Source: CAXSEF01 sp964236585 (lineage in GTDB: Bacteria; Pseudomonadota; Alphaproteobacteria; Acetobacterales; Acetobacteraceae). Taken from it: a stretch of DNA of 64,000 nucleotides. The stretch covers positions 1 through 64,000 of the forward strand of contig CAXSFE010000001.1 in the NCBI GenBank assembly GCA_964236585.1, read 5' to 3'. The notes beneath the pieces were generated by a model, which was given only the letters and a program-made list of their open reading frames with translations, searched no databases and was not told the origin of the DNA. Positions 1 to 7,653 of the stretch are shown here, one piece after another. The translations under genes were made by a program, and so were the position numbers. Position 1 is the stretch's first letter. The number at the start of each line of letters is the position of its first letter.

Positions 1-906
1 GAGGCGGCGGCGCTGCGGCTTGCCGGGACAGAGGAGGACGCGCGGCTGGCGGCGGCGGCGCACCATGCCGGGCAGGCTAGCGCGGCGGCCGCGCGGGAGG
101 CGGCGCTGCGGGCGGAAGCGGCGCTGTCGCAGGCCGAGGCCGCGCTGGGCGGCGTGGCGGCGCGGGTCGCGGAGCGGCTGGGCGAAGGAGCCGTGCTGCC
201 GCCCGTCGCGGCCGGCGCCGGGGCCGTGGAGGAGGAGCGGGCGCGGCGGCGCCTGGACCGGCTGGCTGCGGAGCGCGAGGCGATGGGGCCGGTGAACCTG
301 CGGGCGGAGGCGGAGGCGGAGGCGGCCGGCGCGCGGCTCGGCGCCATCGTCCGCGAGCGGGAGGAGATCGGCGTCGCCGTGGCTAGGCTGCGCGGCGCGA
401 TCGGCAGCCTGAACCGCGAGGGCCGGGAGCGCCTCGCCGCGGTGTTCCAGCAGGTGGACCGGCAGTTCCGCCAGCTGTTCGTCCGGCTGTTCGGTGGCGG
501 GCGGGCGCATCTGGCGCTGGTGGGAAGCGACGACCCGCTGGAGGCGGGGCTGGAGATCTACGCCCAGCCGCCGGGCAAGACGCCGGCGACCCTGTCGCTG
601 CTGTCGGGCGGCGAGCAGGCGCTGACCGCGCTGGCGCTGATCTTCGCCACGTTCCGTTGCCAGCCGGCGCCGGTGTGCGTGCTCGACGAGGTCGACGCGC
701 CGCTGGACGACGCCAACGTGGCACGGTTCTGCGCCCTGCTGGCCGACATGGCGGCGGAGACGGGCACGCGCTTCCTGGTGGTCACCCACCACGCGGTGAC
801 CATGGCGCGCATGGACCGGCTGTACGGGGTCACCATGCAGGAGAGGGGCGTGTCGCGGCTGCTGTCGGTGGACCTGTCGCAGGCGGCGGAGATGGCGGCG
901 GAGTGA
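1..906 (+). CDS. smc: Chromosome segregation ATPase SMC, C-terminal part (5' end outside window)
   Basis: The reading frame is open from base 1, so the N-terminal ATPase half and the hinge lie outside the window. The visible 301 codons start with an Ala/Arg/Glu-rich coiled-coil end and a GPVNLRA motif (near 286), then the C-terminal ABC half-site: signature LSGGEQALTALALIFA from about 601, Walker B with D-loop VCVLDEVDAPLDD from about 673, and H-loop FLVVTHH near 770-790. These are the SMC/RecN-family motifs, and the PVNL and SGGEQALTALA forms are typical of bacterial SMC. SMC works with ScpA and ScpB to condense and segregate the nucleoid. The TGA stop at 904 is followed within 25 bp by a dispersed hairpin repeat. 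Identity is secure; the length cannot be judged. Confidence 0.95.
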   Translation, partial: EAAALRLAGTEEDARLAAAAHHAGQASAAAAREAALRAEAALSQAEAALGGVAARVAERLGEGAVLPPVAAGAGAVEEERARRRLDRLAAEREAMGPVNLRAEAEAEAAGARLGAIVREREEIGVAVARLRGAIGSLNREGRERLAAVFQQVDRQFRQLFVRLFGGGRAHLALVGSDDPLEAGLEIYAQPPGKTPATLSLLSGGEQALTALALIFATFRCQPAPVCVLDEVDAPLDDANVARFCALLADMAAETGTRFLVVTHHAVTMARMDRLYGVTMQERGVSRLLSVDLSQAAEMAAE

Positions 907-929
907 TCCGGCGAGCCGGTGTGAAGGAA

Positions 930-1064
930 GCAAGGTTGAGGCCCCGCCTTCAAGCATTGGGCCTCAAACTCCGCCAAGGGCTGGGCCCTTGGATCGCCAC
1001 CCTTAAGTAAGGCCGGTCCAGGGGCGGCTCGCCCCTGGCGGGTCTGGGCAGAGCCCAGCCTTGC
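930..1064. repeat. Bipartite hairpin element, copy 1
   Basis: A copy of the dispersed palindromic repeat between smc and DUF488. Left terminus AGGAAGCAAGG. Outer left hairpin arms are TTGAGGC/GCCTCAA with an enlarged loop containing CCTTCAAGCA. The inner left hairpin is CCAAGGGC/GCCCTTGG. The centre CTTAAG is at 1002-1007. The right inner hairpin is CCAGGGGC/GCCCCTGG, and the right outer hairpin is CTGGGC/GCCCAG followed by CCTTGC. Confidence 0.85.
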
Positions 1065-1088
1065 TTGCTGACGGCTCAGCCGCCGGCA

Positions 1089-1550
1089 TCAGACGTGGAT
1101 CACCCCCAGGCCGGTTTGCCCGGCGATCATGTCCGCCACGATCGTGCGGTGGCAGGCGGCGTGGTCGCGCTCGAAGCAGAACAGGCAGCAGCGTCGGTGG
1201 GTCGCGAGCGTGGCGAGGCCGGCCAGCTCGTGCCGGGCAGGCTCGGTCTCCATGTGCTGGCCGAAGATGCGGTGCAGCTCGGGCAGGTTGCCGGCGCGTG
1301 CGGCGATCCTGCCGGCCTTCGGGGTGCCGAGGCCGCGCAGGTGCAGGTAGCCGATGCCGTTCGCCGCGAGGGAGGCGGACAGCAGGGTCTTGGAGAAGCC
1401 GGGCTTGCGGGACTGCGCGATCGCGCGGACGTCGACGAGAAGCTCGACGCGATGGGCCAGCAGGCGGGCCAGGGTGGCGTCGAGCGTCTCGGCCTCGTAG
1501 CCGGTGGTGAGGAGGCCGGCCTCGCCGTCGGGCGGGGCAGGGGTGCTCAG
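1089..1550 (-). CDS. DUF488 family protein
   Basis: About 153 residues. The core is LLTTGYEAETLDATLARLL, then VDVRAIAQSRKPGFSK, a GYLHLRGLGTPKAGR segment and a Cys-rich end CCLFCFERDHAACHR. This is the DUF488 pattern (TIGYEG..., LxDVRxxPxSRxPGF, LGTPK, CxCFExDxxxCHR). The biochemical function of the family is not firmly known. The start is uncertain: the frame has no ATG, GTG or TTG near the 5' end of the conserved region. The best position is a CTG at 1550 overlapping the TGA of the upstream DUF883-like gene (CTGA), which suggests translational coupling. The family call is reliable; the start is not. Confidence 0.8.
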   Translation of the reverse strand: MSTPAPPDGEAGLLTTGYEAETLDATLARLLAHRVELLVDVRAIAQSRKPGFSKTLLSASLAANGIGYLHLRGLGTPKAGRIAARAGNLPELHRIFGQHMETEPARHELAGLATLATHRRCCLFCFERDHAACHRTIVADMIAGQTGLGVIHV

Positions 1551-1765
1551 ACGTGCCTGCCGATGCGGCCGACGATGTAGCCGATCGCGGCGGCGATCAG
1601 GATCGCGACCAGCGGCTGCTCCTGGATGCGGTCGCTCAGCGTGCCGGCAGCGTCGCGGGCCGAGGCGGCCAGGTCGCCGCCGGTGGTCTGGAGGGCACGC
1701 GAGCCCTCGCTGCGGGAGCGGTCGGCCAGGCTGCGGGCGGCCGTGTCGTAGGTGTCGTAGGTCAT
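1547..1765 (-). CDS. Small DUF883/ElaB-like membrane-anchored protein
   Basis: 72 residues beginning MTYDTYDTAARSLADRS. A charged, probably helical N-terminal region carries a C-terminal hydrophobic anchor (PLVAILIAAAIGYIVGRIG, about residues 48-68). This is the layout of ElaB/YqjD/DUF883 proteins, small inner-membrane proteins that in E. coli tether ribosomes in stationary phase. ATG 1765 was preferred over an in-frame upstream ATG at 1795 because AGGAG lies about 9 bases before it. The stop overlaps the proposed CTG start of DUF488. The family call rests on architecture and composition, so the specific role is inferred. Confidence 0.7.
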   Translation of the reverse strand: MTYDTYDTAARSLADRSRSEGSRALQTTGGDLAASARDAAGTLSDRIQEQPLVAILIAAAIGYIVGRIGRHV

Positions 1766-1926
1766 CGTGTGCTCCTGGGATCGCGCTGCCGGCACAACCT
1801 TGCGCGGCGCCAGGGGTTCCCGAGTGGCGGCTCGCCCCGGCAGTGCGGGAAGGCCATGGCGGCGCCTGCTGGCGTCCAGACGAGGAGCCTGGGAATAGAT
1901 CGACTCTTTCGCCTGGCGGGCCGGCC

Positions 1927-2376
1927 ATGGTCGTGACGAGCTGCGGCGTCTTGGTCACGGACGGCAGGCTGCTGCTGCTCGGCCATGCCACGGGATCGCC
2001 GCGCTGGGACATCCCCAAAGGGCAGGCGGAGGGCGACGAGCTGTTCGAGGCGGCGGCGCGTCGGGAACTGGCGGAGGAGACCGGGCTTGCGGCGCCAGAG
2101 GGGGTGCTGCGGCCGCTGGGGGTGCATCGGTATCGCCCTGGCAAGCAGCTGGCGCTGTTCGTCTGGCGGGTGCAGGCGATGCCGCGGGCCGAGATGCTAG
2201 TTTGCGCCTCGGTGTTCCGGGACCGGTGGGGGCGGATGCGCCCGGAGTTCGACCGCCTCGGGGTGTTCGGGAGGGACGAGGCGCTGGGCCTGGTTGGCAG
2301 GGCGATGGCGGAGGTTCTGGCGCCGATCCTCGCGGAGGACGTCATGCGGGGTGTTGGAGATGCCGGCGGGGGTTGA
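1927..2376 (+). CDS. NUDIX hydrolase
   Basis: 149 residues. A full Nudix box spans residues 32-54: G32-x5-E38-x7-R46-E47-L48-x-E50-E51-x-G53, with the EE pair that binds the metal. It sits in a short alpha/beta domain starting VVTSCGVLVTDGRLLLLG and containing WDIPKG, as in small NUDIX pyrophosphatases such as MutT or ADP-ribose/diadenosine hydrolases. The substrate cannot be read from the sequence. It is divergent from the DUF883-like gene and followed 5 bp later by a hairpin repeat. A much longer open frame upstream (from 1504) is antisense to real genes and was not used. Confidence 0.88.
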   Translation: MVVTSCGVLVTDGRLLLLGHATGSPRWDIPKGQAEGDELFEAAARRELAEETGLAAPEGVLRPLGVHRYRPGKQLALFVWRVQAMPRAEMLVCASVFRDRWGRMRPEFDRLGVFGRDEALGLVGRAMAEVLAPILAEDVMRGVGDAGGG

Positions 2377-2380
2377 GTGG

Positions 2381-2508
2381 GCAAGGTTGAGGCCTTGCCT
2401 CGCATCCAGCCAGGACCCGCTTCCGGAAACCTCGACCTGGGCTTGCCTTCAAAGTGCCGGTCCAGGGGCGGCTCGCCCCTGGCGGGTCCGGGCAGAGCCC
2501 GGCCTTGC
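2381..2508. repeat. Bipartite hairpin element, copy 2
   Basis: Between the NUDIX gene and the 3' end of pgsA (convergent genes). The left half is decayed: GCAAGGTTGAGGC is kept but the inner hairpin is lost. The right half is intact, with CCAGGGGC/GCCCCTGG and CCGGGC/GCCCGG arms, ending CCTTGCTTCCT. Confidence 0.85.
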
Positions 2509-2532
2509 TTCCTGTCTGTCGGAAAACCTCTG

Positions 2533-3138
2533 TCAGAACCCCGAAGGGTGCATGGGCGTGGGCCGTGGCCGTGCGGAGACGTGGCGCAGGCCAGCCGTGA
2601 GGTAGTCCCACCCGGTGATCAGCGTCAGCGCCGCGGCGATCCAGAGCATGGTGCCGCCGATGGCCGAGACGGGCAGCCAGTCCAGCCCCAGCAGGTGCGC
2701 GGTGGTGTCGCCGGCGAGCAGGGTGCCGAGCGCGCCCATCTGGAAGCCGGTCTTCCACTTGGCGAGCTTCGTGACGGGCAGGCCGACGCGCAGGCCCGCG
2801 AGGTACTCGCGCAGGCCGGAGACCAGGATCTCGCGCAGGAGGATCACGATGGCGGGGTAGAGGCCCCAGAGCGCCAGGCGGCTGGTGCCGACGAGGACCA
2901 TGAGCGAGGCGCCGACCAGAAGCTTGTCGGCGATCGGGTCGAGCATGCGGCCCAGCTCGGACAGCATCTGGCGGTCGCGGGCGATGCGGCCGTCGAGGTA
3001 ATCGGTGAGGCCGGCCAGGCTGAACAGCACGCAGGCCGAGAGGTCGGCCCAGGGGGCGCGCAGCATCACCAGCGCCACGAGCACCGGGATCGCGGCGATG
3101 CGCGACAGGGTTAGCACGTTGGGAAGGTCGGTGAGCAT
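2533..3138 (-). CDS. pgsA: CDP-diacylglycerol-glycerol-3-phosphate 3-phosphatidyltransferase
   Basis: 201 residues, a normal length for PgsA. The CDP-alcohol phosphatidyltransferase signature is complete: D-Y-L-DG-RI-AR, eight residues, G-RML-D-PIA-D (about residues 44-68). Several hydrophobic helices surround it (VLTLSRIAAIPVLVALVML at the N-terminus, then WGLYPAIVILLREILVSGLREY). The enzyme makes phosphatidylglycerol phosphate in the inner membrane, the first committed step to PG and cardiolipin. ATG at 3138 gives the usual MLTDLPNVLTLSR beginning. It lies downstream of rho on the same strand, separated by a hairpin repeat. PssA is the main alternative, but the motif context and length favour PgsA. 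Confidence 0.9.
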   Translation of the reverse strand: MLTDLPNVLTLSRIAAIPVLVALVMLRAPWADLSACVLFSLAGLTDYLDGRIARDRQMLSELGRMLDPIADKLLVGASLMVLVGTSRLALWGLYPAIVILLREILVSGLREYLAGLRVGLPVTKLAKWKTGFQMGALGTLLAGDTTAHLLGLDWLPVSAIGGTMLWIAAALTLITGWDYLTAGLRHVSARPRPTPMHPSGF

Positions 3139-3204
3139 GCGCGGCGGAGGATAGGGCCAAACGGCAGGAGGAAGGAAGCGAGCGCAGGGTGCCGGAGGAA
3201 GGAA

Positions 3205-3344
3205 GCAAGGCCGGGCTCTGCCCGGACCCGCCAGGGGCGAGCCGCCCCTGGACCGGCGTTTGGAAAGAAGAGCTAGGTCGAGGTTTCCAAAGGCGAGCCT
3301 TTGGCGGGGTCCCGCCTTCAAGCATGGGGGCAGGGCCCCTGGCC
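3205..3344. repeat. Bipartite hairpin element, copy 3
   Basis: Between pgsA and rho, which lie on the same strand. Left terminus AGGAAGCAAGG; left hairpins CCGGGC/GCCCGG and CCAGGGGC/GCCCCTGG; right inner hairpin CCAAAGGC/GCCTTTGG. The right outer hairpin is replaced by a longer version containing CCTTCAAGCA, as in copy 1, and ends within 5 bp of the rho stop codon. Confidence 0.85.
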
Positions 3345-3347
3345 TCC

Positions 3348-4622
3348 CTACGTGTTCATGGCGTCGAAGAAGTCCTGGTTGTTCTTGCTGTACTTCAGCT
3401 TGTCCAGGAGGAAGTCCATGGCGTCGGTCGGGCCCATCGGGTTCAGGATGCGGCGCAGGACCCACATCTTGCTGAGCGTGCCGCGCTCGACCAGCAGCTC
3501 CTCCTTGCGGGTGCCGGACTTGGTGATGTCGATGGCGGGGAAGGTGCGCTTGTCGCTGATCTTGCGGTCGAGGATGATCTCGGAATTGCCGGTGCCCTTG
3601 AACTCCTCGAAGATCACCTCGTCCATGCGGCTGCCGGTGTCGATCAGGGCGGTGGCGACGATGGTCAGCGAGCCGCCCTCCTCGATGTTGCGGGCCGCGC
3701 CGAAGAAGCGCTTGGGGCGCTGCAGGGCGTTGGCGTCCACGCCGCCCGTCAGGACCTTGCCGGAGGAGGGCACCACGGAGTTGTAGGCGCGGGCGAGGCG
3801 GGTGATCGAGTCGAGCAGGATCACCACGTCGCGCTTGTGCTCGACCAGGCGCTTGGCCTTTTCCAGCACCATCTCGGTGACCTGGACGTGGCGGGTGGCC
3901 ATCTCGTCGAAGGTGGAGGAGACGACCTCGCCCTTCACGGTGCGGGCCATGTCGGTGACTTCCTCGGGCCGCTCGTCGATGAGCAGGACGATGAGGAACA
4001 CCTCGGGGTGGTTGTGGCTGATCGCGGTGGCGATGTTCTGCAGCATCACCGTCTTGCCGGTGCGGGGCGGTGCGACGATCAGGGCGCGCTGGCCCATGCC
4101 GATCGGCGCGATCAGGTCGATGACGCGCGAGGTGACGTCGCGCTGCATGCCCTTGCCCACGGGCTCGCGCTGCTCGAGCTCCATCTTGAGGCGGCGCTCG
4201 GGGTAGAGGGGCGTGAGGTTGTCGAAGTTGGTGCGGTTCTTCACCGCCTCGGGCGGCTCGAAGTTGATGTTGTTGACCTTGAGCAGCGCGAAGTAGCGCT
4301 CGCCGTCCTTGGGGGCGCGGATCTGGCCTTCGACGGTGTCGCCGGTGCGCAGGCTGAAGCGGCGGACCTGGCTCGGGCTGACGTAGATGTCGTCGGGGCC
4401 GGGGAGGTAGTTGGACTCGGGGCTGCGCAGGTAGCCGAAGCCGTCAGAGAGGATCTCCAGCGTGCCCTCGCCGTGGATCGCCTGGTCGCTCTCGGCGAGG
4501 TTCTTCAGGATCGCGAACATCATCTCCTGCTTGCGCAGGGAGGAGGCGTTCTCGACCTGCAGCGACTCCGCGAAGCTGAGCAGGTCGGCAGGGGTCTTTG
4601 CCTTGAGTTCGGCGAGATGCAT
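3348..4622 (-). CDS. rho: Transcription termination factor Rho
   Basis: 424 residues (E. coli Rho has 419). It starts MHLAELKAKTPADLLSFAE, the Rho N-terminal helical domain. An RNA-binding OB-fold domain follows (GFGYLRSPESNYLPGPDDIYVS). Next come the ATPase motifs: Walker A APPRTGKT, Walker B VVILLDSITRLARAYN, and the Q/R-loop region SGKVLTGGVDANAL. Rho is the hexameric RNA helicase that ends transcription. It lies in the hemE-HAD-hemJ-rho-pgsA minus-strand run next to the presumed origin, a common alphaproteobacterial arrangement. The call is unambiguous. Confidence 0.98.
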   Translation of the reverse strand: MHLAELKAKTPADLLSFAESLQVENASSLRKQEMMFAILKNLAESDQAIHGEGTLEILSDGFGYLRSPESNYLPGPDDIYVSPSQVRRFSLRTGDTVEGQIRAPKDGERYFALLKVNNINFEPPEAVKNRTNFDNLTPLYPERRLKMELEQREPVGKGMQRDVTSRVIDLIAPIGMGQRALIVAPPRTGKTVMLQNIATAISHNHPEVFLIVLLIDERPEEVTDMARTVKGEVVSSTFDEMATRHVQVTEMVLEKAKRLVEHKRDVVILLDSITRLARAYNSVVPSSGKVLTGGVDANALQRPKRFFGAARNIEEGGSLTIVATALIDTGSRMDEVIFEEFKGTGNSEIILDRKISDKRTFPAIDITKSGTRKEELLVERGTLSKMWVLRRILNPMGPTDAMDFLLDKLKYSKNNQDFFDAMNT

Positions 4623-4839
4623 CTGTGGCCTCGGGAGGAGGTGGGACGTCCGGATCGGAAGTCCGTCGCCATGCGCGGAGGAGGCGCCACCAGGGAGGCG
4701 GCACGCACACGGGGATCGGCGGGGATACGCGGTGGCCCTGGGCCAGGCCCGGAGGGGTGCGCGGATAGGGCACGGCAGGGCGCCGCCGCGCAACAGGTGG
4801 CACAGGCGGGCGGCGGGATCAACCCGTGGTGTGCAGGGA
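4623..4839. other. Non-coding stretch upstream of rho
   Basis: About 217 bp between the rho start and the hairpin repeat at 4840. Nothing with gene-like codon structure was recognised on either strand. By position it should hold the rho leader and promoter, but no convincing -35/-10 pair was found by eye. Confidence 0.4.
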
Positions 4840-4986
4840 GCAAGGCCAGGGGCTCTGCCCCCGGACCCCGCCAGGGCGAGCCGCCCTGGACCGGCCCACG
4901 GAAGTGCAGCAGGGAGTTGCGGGCTTTTGGAGGCAGGTCCTTGGGGGAGTTCGAGGCCTTTGCTGAAGGGGGGCCGCGACCCTGCC
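4840..4986. repeat. Bipartite hairpin element, copy 4 (right half decayed)
   Basis: Between rho and hemJ. The left module is clear: GCAAGG, outer hairpin CCAGGGGC/GCCCCCGG, inner hairpin CCAGGGC/GCCCTGG, then GGACCGGCC. The right module survives only as degenerate pieces (GGAGTTCGAGGCC) ending just before the hemJ stop. Confidence 0.7.
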
Positions 4987-4990
4987 GCCG

Positions 4991-5443
4991 TCAGAACGGC
5001 TTGACGATGACCATGATGACGATGACCAGGAGCAGCAGCGTCGGGGCCTCGTTGGCCATGCGGAAGAAGCGGTGGGTGCGGGTGTTGCGGTCGTGCGCGA
5101 AATCGCGGCGCCACTTCGCGCAGGCGCCGTGGAAGCCGAACAGCAGCACCACGCACAGCAGCTTGACGTGCCACCAGCCCGCCGACCAGTCCATGGCACC
5201 CGGCGTGAGCACCAGCAGCGTGCCGAACACCAGGGTCGAGACCGCGGCGGGGTTCATGATCCCGCGCAGCAGGCGGCGCTCCATGCCCTTGAAGCGCTCG
5301 CTCTCCTCGGAGCCGGCGGCCATGCCGCAGTGGTAGACGTAGAGGCGGGGCAGGTAGAACAGCCCGGCCATCCAGGCGACCATCGAGATCACGTGGAACG
5401 ACTTGGTCCACAGATAGAACGGCGCCAGCGCGTCGATGGTCAT
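4991..5443 (-). CDS. hemJ: Protoporphyrinogen IX oxidase HemJ
   Basis: 150 residues, the usual HemJ length. Four hydrophobic segments are visible. The conserved N-terminal histidine (WTKSFHVISMVAWMAGLFYL) and the WHVKLLCVVLLFGFHG segment with its His and Lys are the residues linked to heme binding and activity in the UPF0093/HemJ family. HemJ oxidises protoporphyrinogen IX to protoporphyrin IX in the inner membrane, replacing HemG or HemY in many proteobacteria. It starts 24 bp after the HAD gene stop and is probably cotranscribed with it. hemE, an earlier step of the same pathway, lies 0.9 kb upstream. Confidence 0.93.
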   Translation of the reverse strand: MTIDALAPFYLWTKSFHVISMVAWMAGLFYLPRLYVYHCGMAAGSEESERFKGMERRLLRGIMNPAAVSTLVFGTLLVLTPGAMDWSAGWWHVKLLCVVLLFGFHGACAKWRRDFAHDRNTRTHRFFRMANEAPTLLLLVIVIMVIVKPF

Positions 5444-5467
5444 CGTGCGGGGGTCATCGCGCAGGCA

Positions 5468-6142
5468 TCACGCCGCCGCCCGCATCGCCGCGCGCGCGAT
5501 CGGCACCACCTCGTCGAGCGAGCGGATCACCCTCGCGCCCAGGGCAGCGAGGTCGGCGCCGTCGCCATGGGGGGCGAGGCCGAGCACGGCCATGCCGGCG
5601 GCGACCGCGGCCTCGGTGCCGGGGACGGAGTCCTCGACCACCAGGCAGGCGGAGGGCGGCACGCCCTCGGTGCGGGCGGCCAGGAGGTAGACGTCGGGGG
5701 CGGGCTTGCCGCGGGCGACGTCGCGGGCGCTGTGGACGCGGCCGGCGACCAGGGCGTCCAGGCCGCAGCGCGGGAATTTCACCTCCATCTCGGCGTGTGA
5801 GGAGTTCGAGGCGATGCGGTAGGGCAGGCCGAGCGCCGCCACGCCGCGCAGCACGGCGGCGGCGCCGGGCATCGGCTCGACCTCGTGGGCGAGCACGTCA
5901 AGCATCCTGTCGCGCAGGTGTTCGGACCAGCCGGGCGGAACGGGGCGGCCGAGATGGCGCTCGATCACCGGGACCATGCCGGCCAGCGTCATGCCCATGA
6001 AGTGCTCCAGGCTCTGCTCGGTGGTGAGCGGCCAGCCCAGCGCGGTGATCTCGGCGGCGCACAGGCGGCTGGCGGCGGCCTCGCTGTCCACAAGGACGCC
6101 GTCGCAGTCGAAGATCACCAGGCGGAGAGGGTCGGGGGTCAT
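5468..6142 (-). CDS. HAD-superfamily phosphatase (beta-phosphoglucomutase/Gph-like)
   Basis: 224 residues. HAD motif I is FDCDGVLVDSE (residues 10-20; DxDGxxxDSE with nucleophile and acid Asp). Motif II is IASNSS, the motif III lysine is in RGKPAPDVYLLAA, and motif IV is VVEDSVPGTEAAVAAGM. A cap-1 helical domain lies between motifs I and II, as in beta-phosphoglucomutase, phosphoglycolate phosphatase and YniC-type sugar phosphatases. The exact substrate is not readable. It sits between hemE and hemJ on the same strand, 24 bp before hemJ, but no heme-related role is implied by its motifs. Confidence 0.88.
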   Translation of the reverse strand: MTPDPLRLVIFDCDGVLVDSEAAASRLCAAEITALGWPLTTEQSLEHFMGMTLAGMVPVIERHLGRPVPPGWSEHLRDRMLDVLAHEVEPMPGAAAVLRGVAALGLPYRIASNSSHAEMEVKFPRCGLDALVAGRVHSARDVARGKPAPDVYLLAARTEGVPPSACLVVEDSVPGTEAAVAAGMAVLGLAPHGDGADLAALGARVIRSLDEVVPIARAAMRAAA

Positions 6143-6174
6143 GCGGGCGGACCTGGGATGGGAGAGGGAGGGAA

Positions 6175-6319
6175 GCAAGGCCAGGGCTCTGCCCTGGACC
6201 CGCCAGGGCGAGCCGCCCTGGACCGGCGCACGTGAAGGCAAAGCGGGACGTGCCGCCGGCCCAAGTCGAGGTTTCCAAAGGCGAGCCTTTGGCGGAGTTT
6301 GAGGCAGAGCCTCAACCTT
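6175..6319. repeat. Bipartite hairpin element, copy 5
   Basis: Between hemE and the HAD gene (same strand). Left hairpins CCAGGGC/GCCCTGG (outer) and CCAGGGC/GCCCTGG (inner). Right hairpins CCAAAGGC/GCCTTTGG and TTGAGGC/GCCTCAA. The right terminus (CCTTCC) abuts the hemE stop codon at 6323. Confidence 0.88.
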
Positions 6320-6322
6320 CCT

Positions 6323-7387
6323 TCAGCTCCGCACGGCCGCGACCAGCTCGGCGACGTGGTCCGGCGGGGTATGCGGCAGGATGCCGTGGCCGAGGTTGAA
6401 GATGTGGGCGCGGCCGCGCAGGGCGTCGCGCACGCCGAGCGCCTCCTCGCGCAGGGCGGCGCCGCCGGCGACCAGGGCGAGGGGGTCGAGGTTGCCCTGC
6501 AGGGCGACGTGCTCGGGGACCTCGACGGCGGCGCGGCGCGGGTCGGTCACGGTGTCCAGGCCGACGCCGTCGACGCCGGTACGCTCGGCGTAGTGGCGCA
6601 GCAGGGTGCCGGCGAGGCGGGGGAAGCCGATGATCGGCGTGCCGGGGTGGCGCAGGTTGAGCGCCTCCACGATGCGCCGGGTGGGGCCGACGACGTGCTT
6701 CCTGAACTGCATCGGCGAGAGCACGCCGGCCCAGCTGTCGAACAGCATCACGGTCTCGGCGCCGGCGACGATCTGGGCGGAGAGGTAGTCGACGGTGACC
6801 TCCTCCAGCAGGGCCGTGATGCGGCCGAACAGCTCGGGCTGGGCGTACGCCATGGTGCGGGTGGCGGCGAAGTCGCGCGAGCCGGAGCCCTCGACCATGT
6901 AGCAGGCGACAGTGAACGGGCTGCCCGCGAAGCCGATCATGGTGGCGGTGGGGGGCAGGGCTGCGCGGACTCGGCGCACGGTTTCCAGGATGGGCTGGAT
7001 GGCGTCGGGAAGGCGGCCGCGGTCGAGGGCCTCGAAGCCGGCCTGGTCGCGGATCGGCGGCAGCTCGGGGCCTTCGCCGGACACGAACTGCAGGCCCTGG
7101 CCGAGCGCCCAGGGCACCATGAGGATGTCGCTGAACAGGATCGCCGCGTCCATGCCAAAGCGGCGGACGGGCTGCAGGGTGATCTCGGTGGCGAGGTCGG
7201 GGGTGGTGCAGCAGCCGATGAAGTCGGACTGCACCCGCAGCGCACGGTACTCCGGGAGGTAGCGCCCGGCCTGGCGCATCAGCCACATCGGCGGCGGCCA
7301 CACCGACTCGCCGCCCAGGACGCGCAGCAGAGGCTTGGCCAGACCCGTCGTCCTGCCGTCACGCCCGTCGACTCCCAGCTCGCCCAT
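6323..7387 (-). CDS. hemE: Uroporphyrinogen decarboxylase
   Basis: 354 residues, the normal size. The active-site segments are present: WLMRQAGRYLPEYR (Arg residues that bind substrate carboxylates), AAILFSDILMVPWALG with the catalytic Asp, MIGFAGSPFTVACYMVEG, and the C-terminal FNLGHGILPHTPPDHV. HemE removes the four acetate carboxylates of uroporphyrinogen III to give coproporphyrinogen III in the cytosol. ATG 7387 gives a short N-terminal extension before the conserved PLLRVLGGE. It is divergent from ppsR across a 445-bp gap that resembles the origin, the same place hemE occupies beside oriC in Caulobacter and relatives. Confidence 0.97.
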   Translation of the reverse strand: MGELGVDGRDGRTTGLAKPLLRVLGGESVWPPPMWLMRQAGRYLPEYRALRVQSDFIGCCTTPDLATEITLQPVRRFGMDAAILFSDILMVPWALGQGLQFVSGEGPELPPIRDQAGFEALDRGRLPDAIQPILETVRRVRAALPPTATMIGFAGSPFTVACYMVEGSGSRDFAATRTMAYAQPELFGRITALLEEVTVDYLSAQIVAGAETVMLFDSWAGVLSPMQFRKHVVGPTRRIVEALNLRHPGTPIIGFPRLAGTLLRHYAERTGVDGVGLDTVTDPRRAAVEVPEHVALQGNLDPLALVAGGAALREEALGVRDALRGRAHIFNLGHGILPHTPPDHVAELVAAVRS

Positions 7388-7554
7388 CGATCCCGCCCGC
7401 TCCTGTCTGCGGCCTTGGTAGAGCCGATCGGGCCACGTGGAAACCGCTGCCCGGCCATCCGTGACTCGCAGGCGGGCTCGCGAGGAGAGGAGGCGATGAC
7501 TCAGGAGCCGTGCCGCGACTCATGCCCTGCGAGGCGTTCCTGCGGCAGCCTCTT

Positions 7555-7581
7555 CTCTCAAAAGAGAGTCTTAGAAGACTC
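7555..7581. promoter_or_regulatory. Paired inverted repeats with two GANTC sites inside the presumed origin
   Basis: Two overlapping perfect inverted repeats. CTCTC-AAAA-GAGAG occupies 7555-7568, and GAGTCTT-AG-AAGACTC occupies 7566-7581. The second places a GANTC methylation site at each outer end. This is one of the more AT-rich parts of the gap. It may be a protein-binding or unwinding-adjacent site of the origin, or the operator of the divergent genes; the sequence alone does not decide. Confidence 0.4.
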
Positions 7582-7601
7582 GGGTAGGGACAGAAGAGCC
7601 C

Positions 7602-7610
7602 TGTGGATGA
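7602..7610 (-). promoter_or_regulatory. DnaA-box-like nonamer
   Basis: TCATCCACA on the minus strand, one mismatch from TTATCCACA and close to the Caulobacter G-box form. It faces the second identical nonamer at 7645. Confidence 0.5.
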
Positions 7611-7644
7611 CGGGGTACCCGCTCTTCGCATCCGGTACACCGTT

Positions 7645-7653
7645 TCATCCACA
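7645..7653 (+). promoter_or_regulatory. DnaA-box-like nonamer
   Basis: TCATCCACA on the plus strand, identical to and inverted relative to the box at 7602-7610, with 34 bp between them. Confidence 0.5.

Noticed and set aside
2342..3325. Peptides such as KVEALPQTPPKA, QSLNLAC and SALDPPGAAPLDR recurring in many open frames
   Set aside because: They are translations of the dispersed hairpin repeat in different frames, not a shared protein domain, except where the GT4 gene really reads into one.
3189..5336. Long plus-strand open frame of 715 codons across rho and hemJ
   Set aside because: It is antisense to rho and hemJ, whose motifs are unmistakable; its translation has no recognisable protein content. 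Such shadow frames are common at this GC content.
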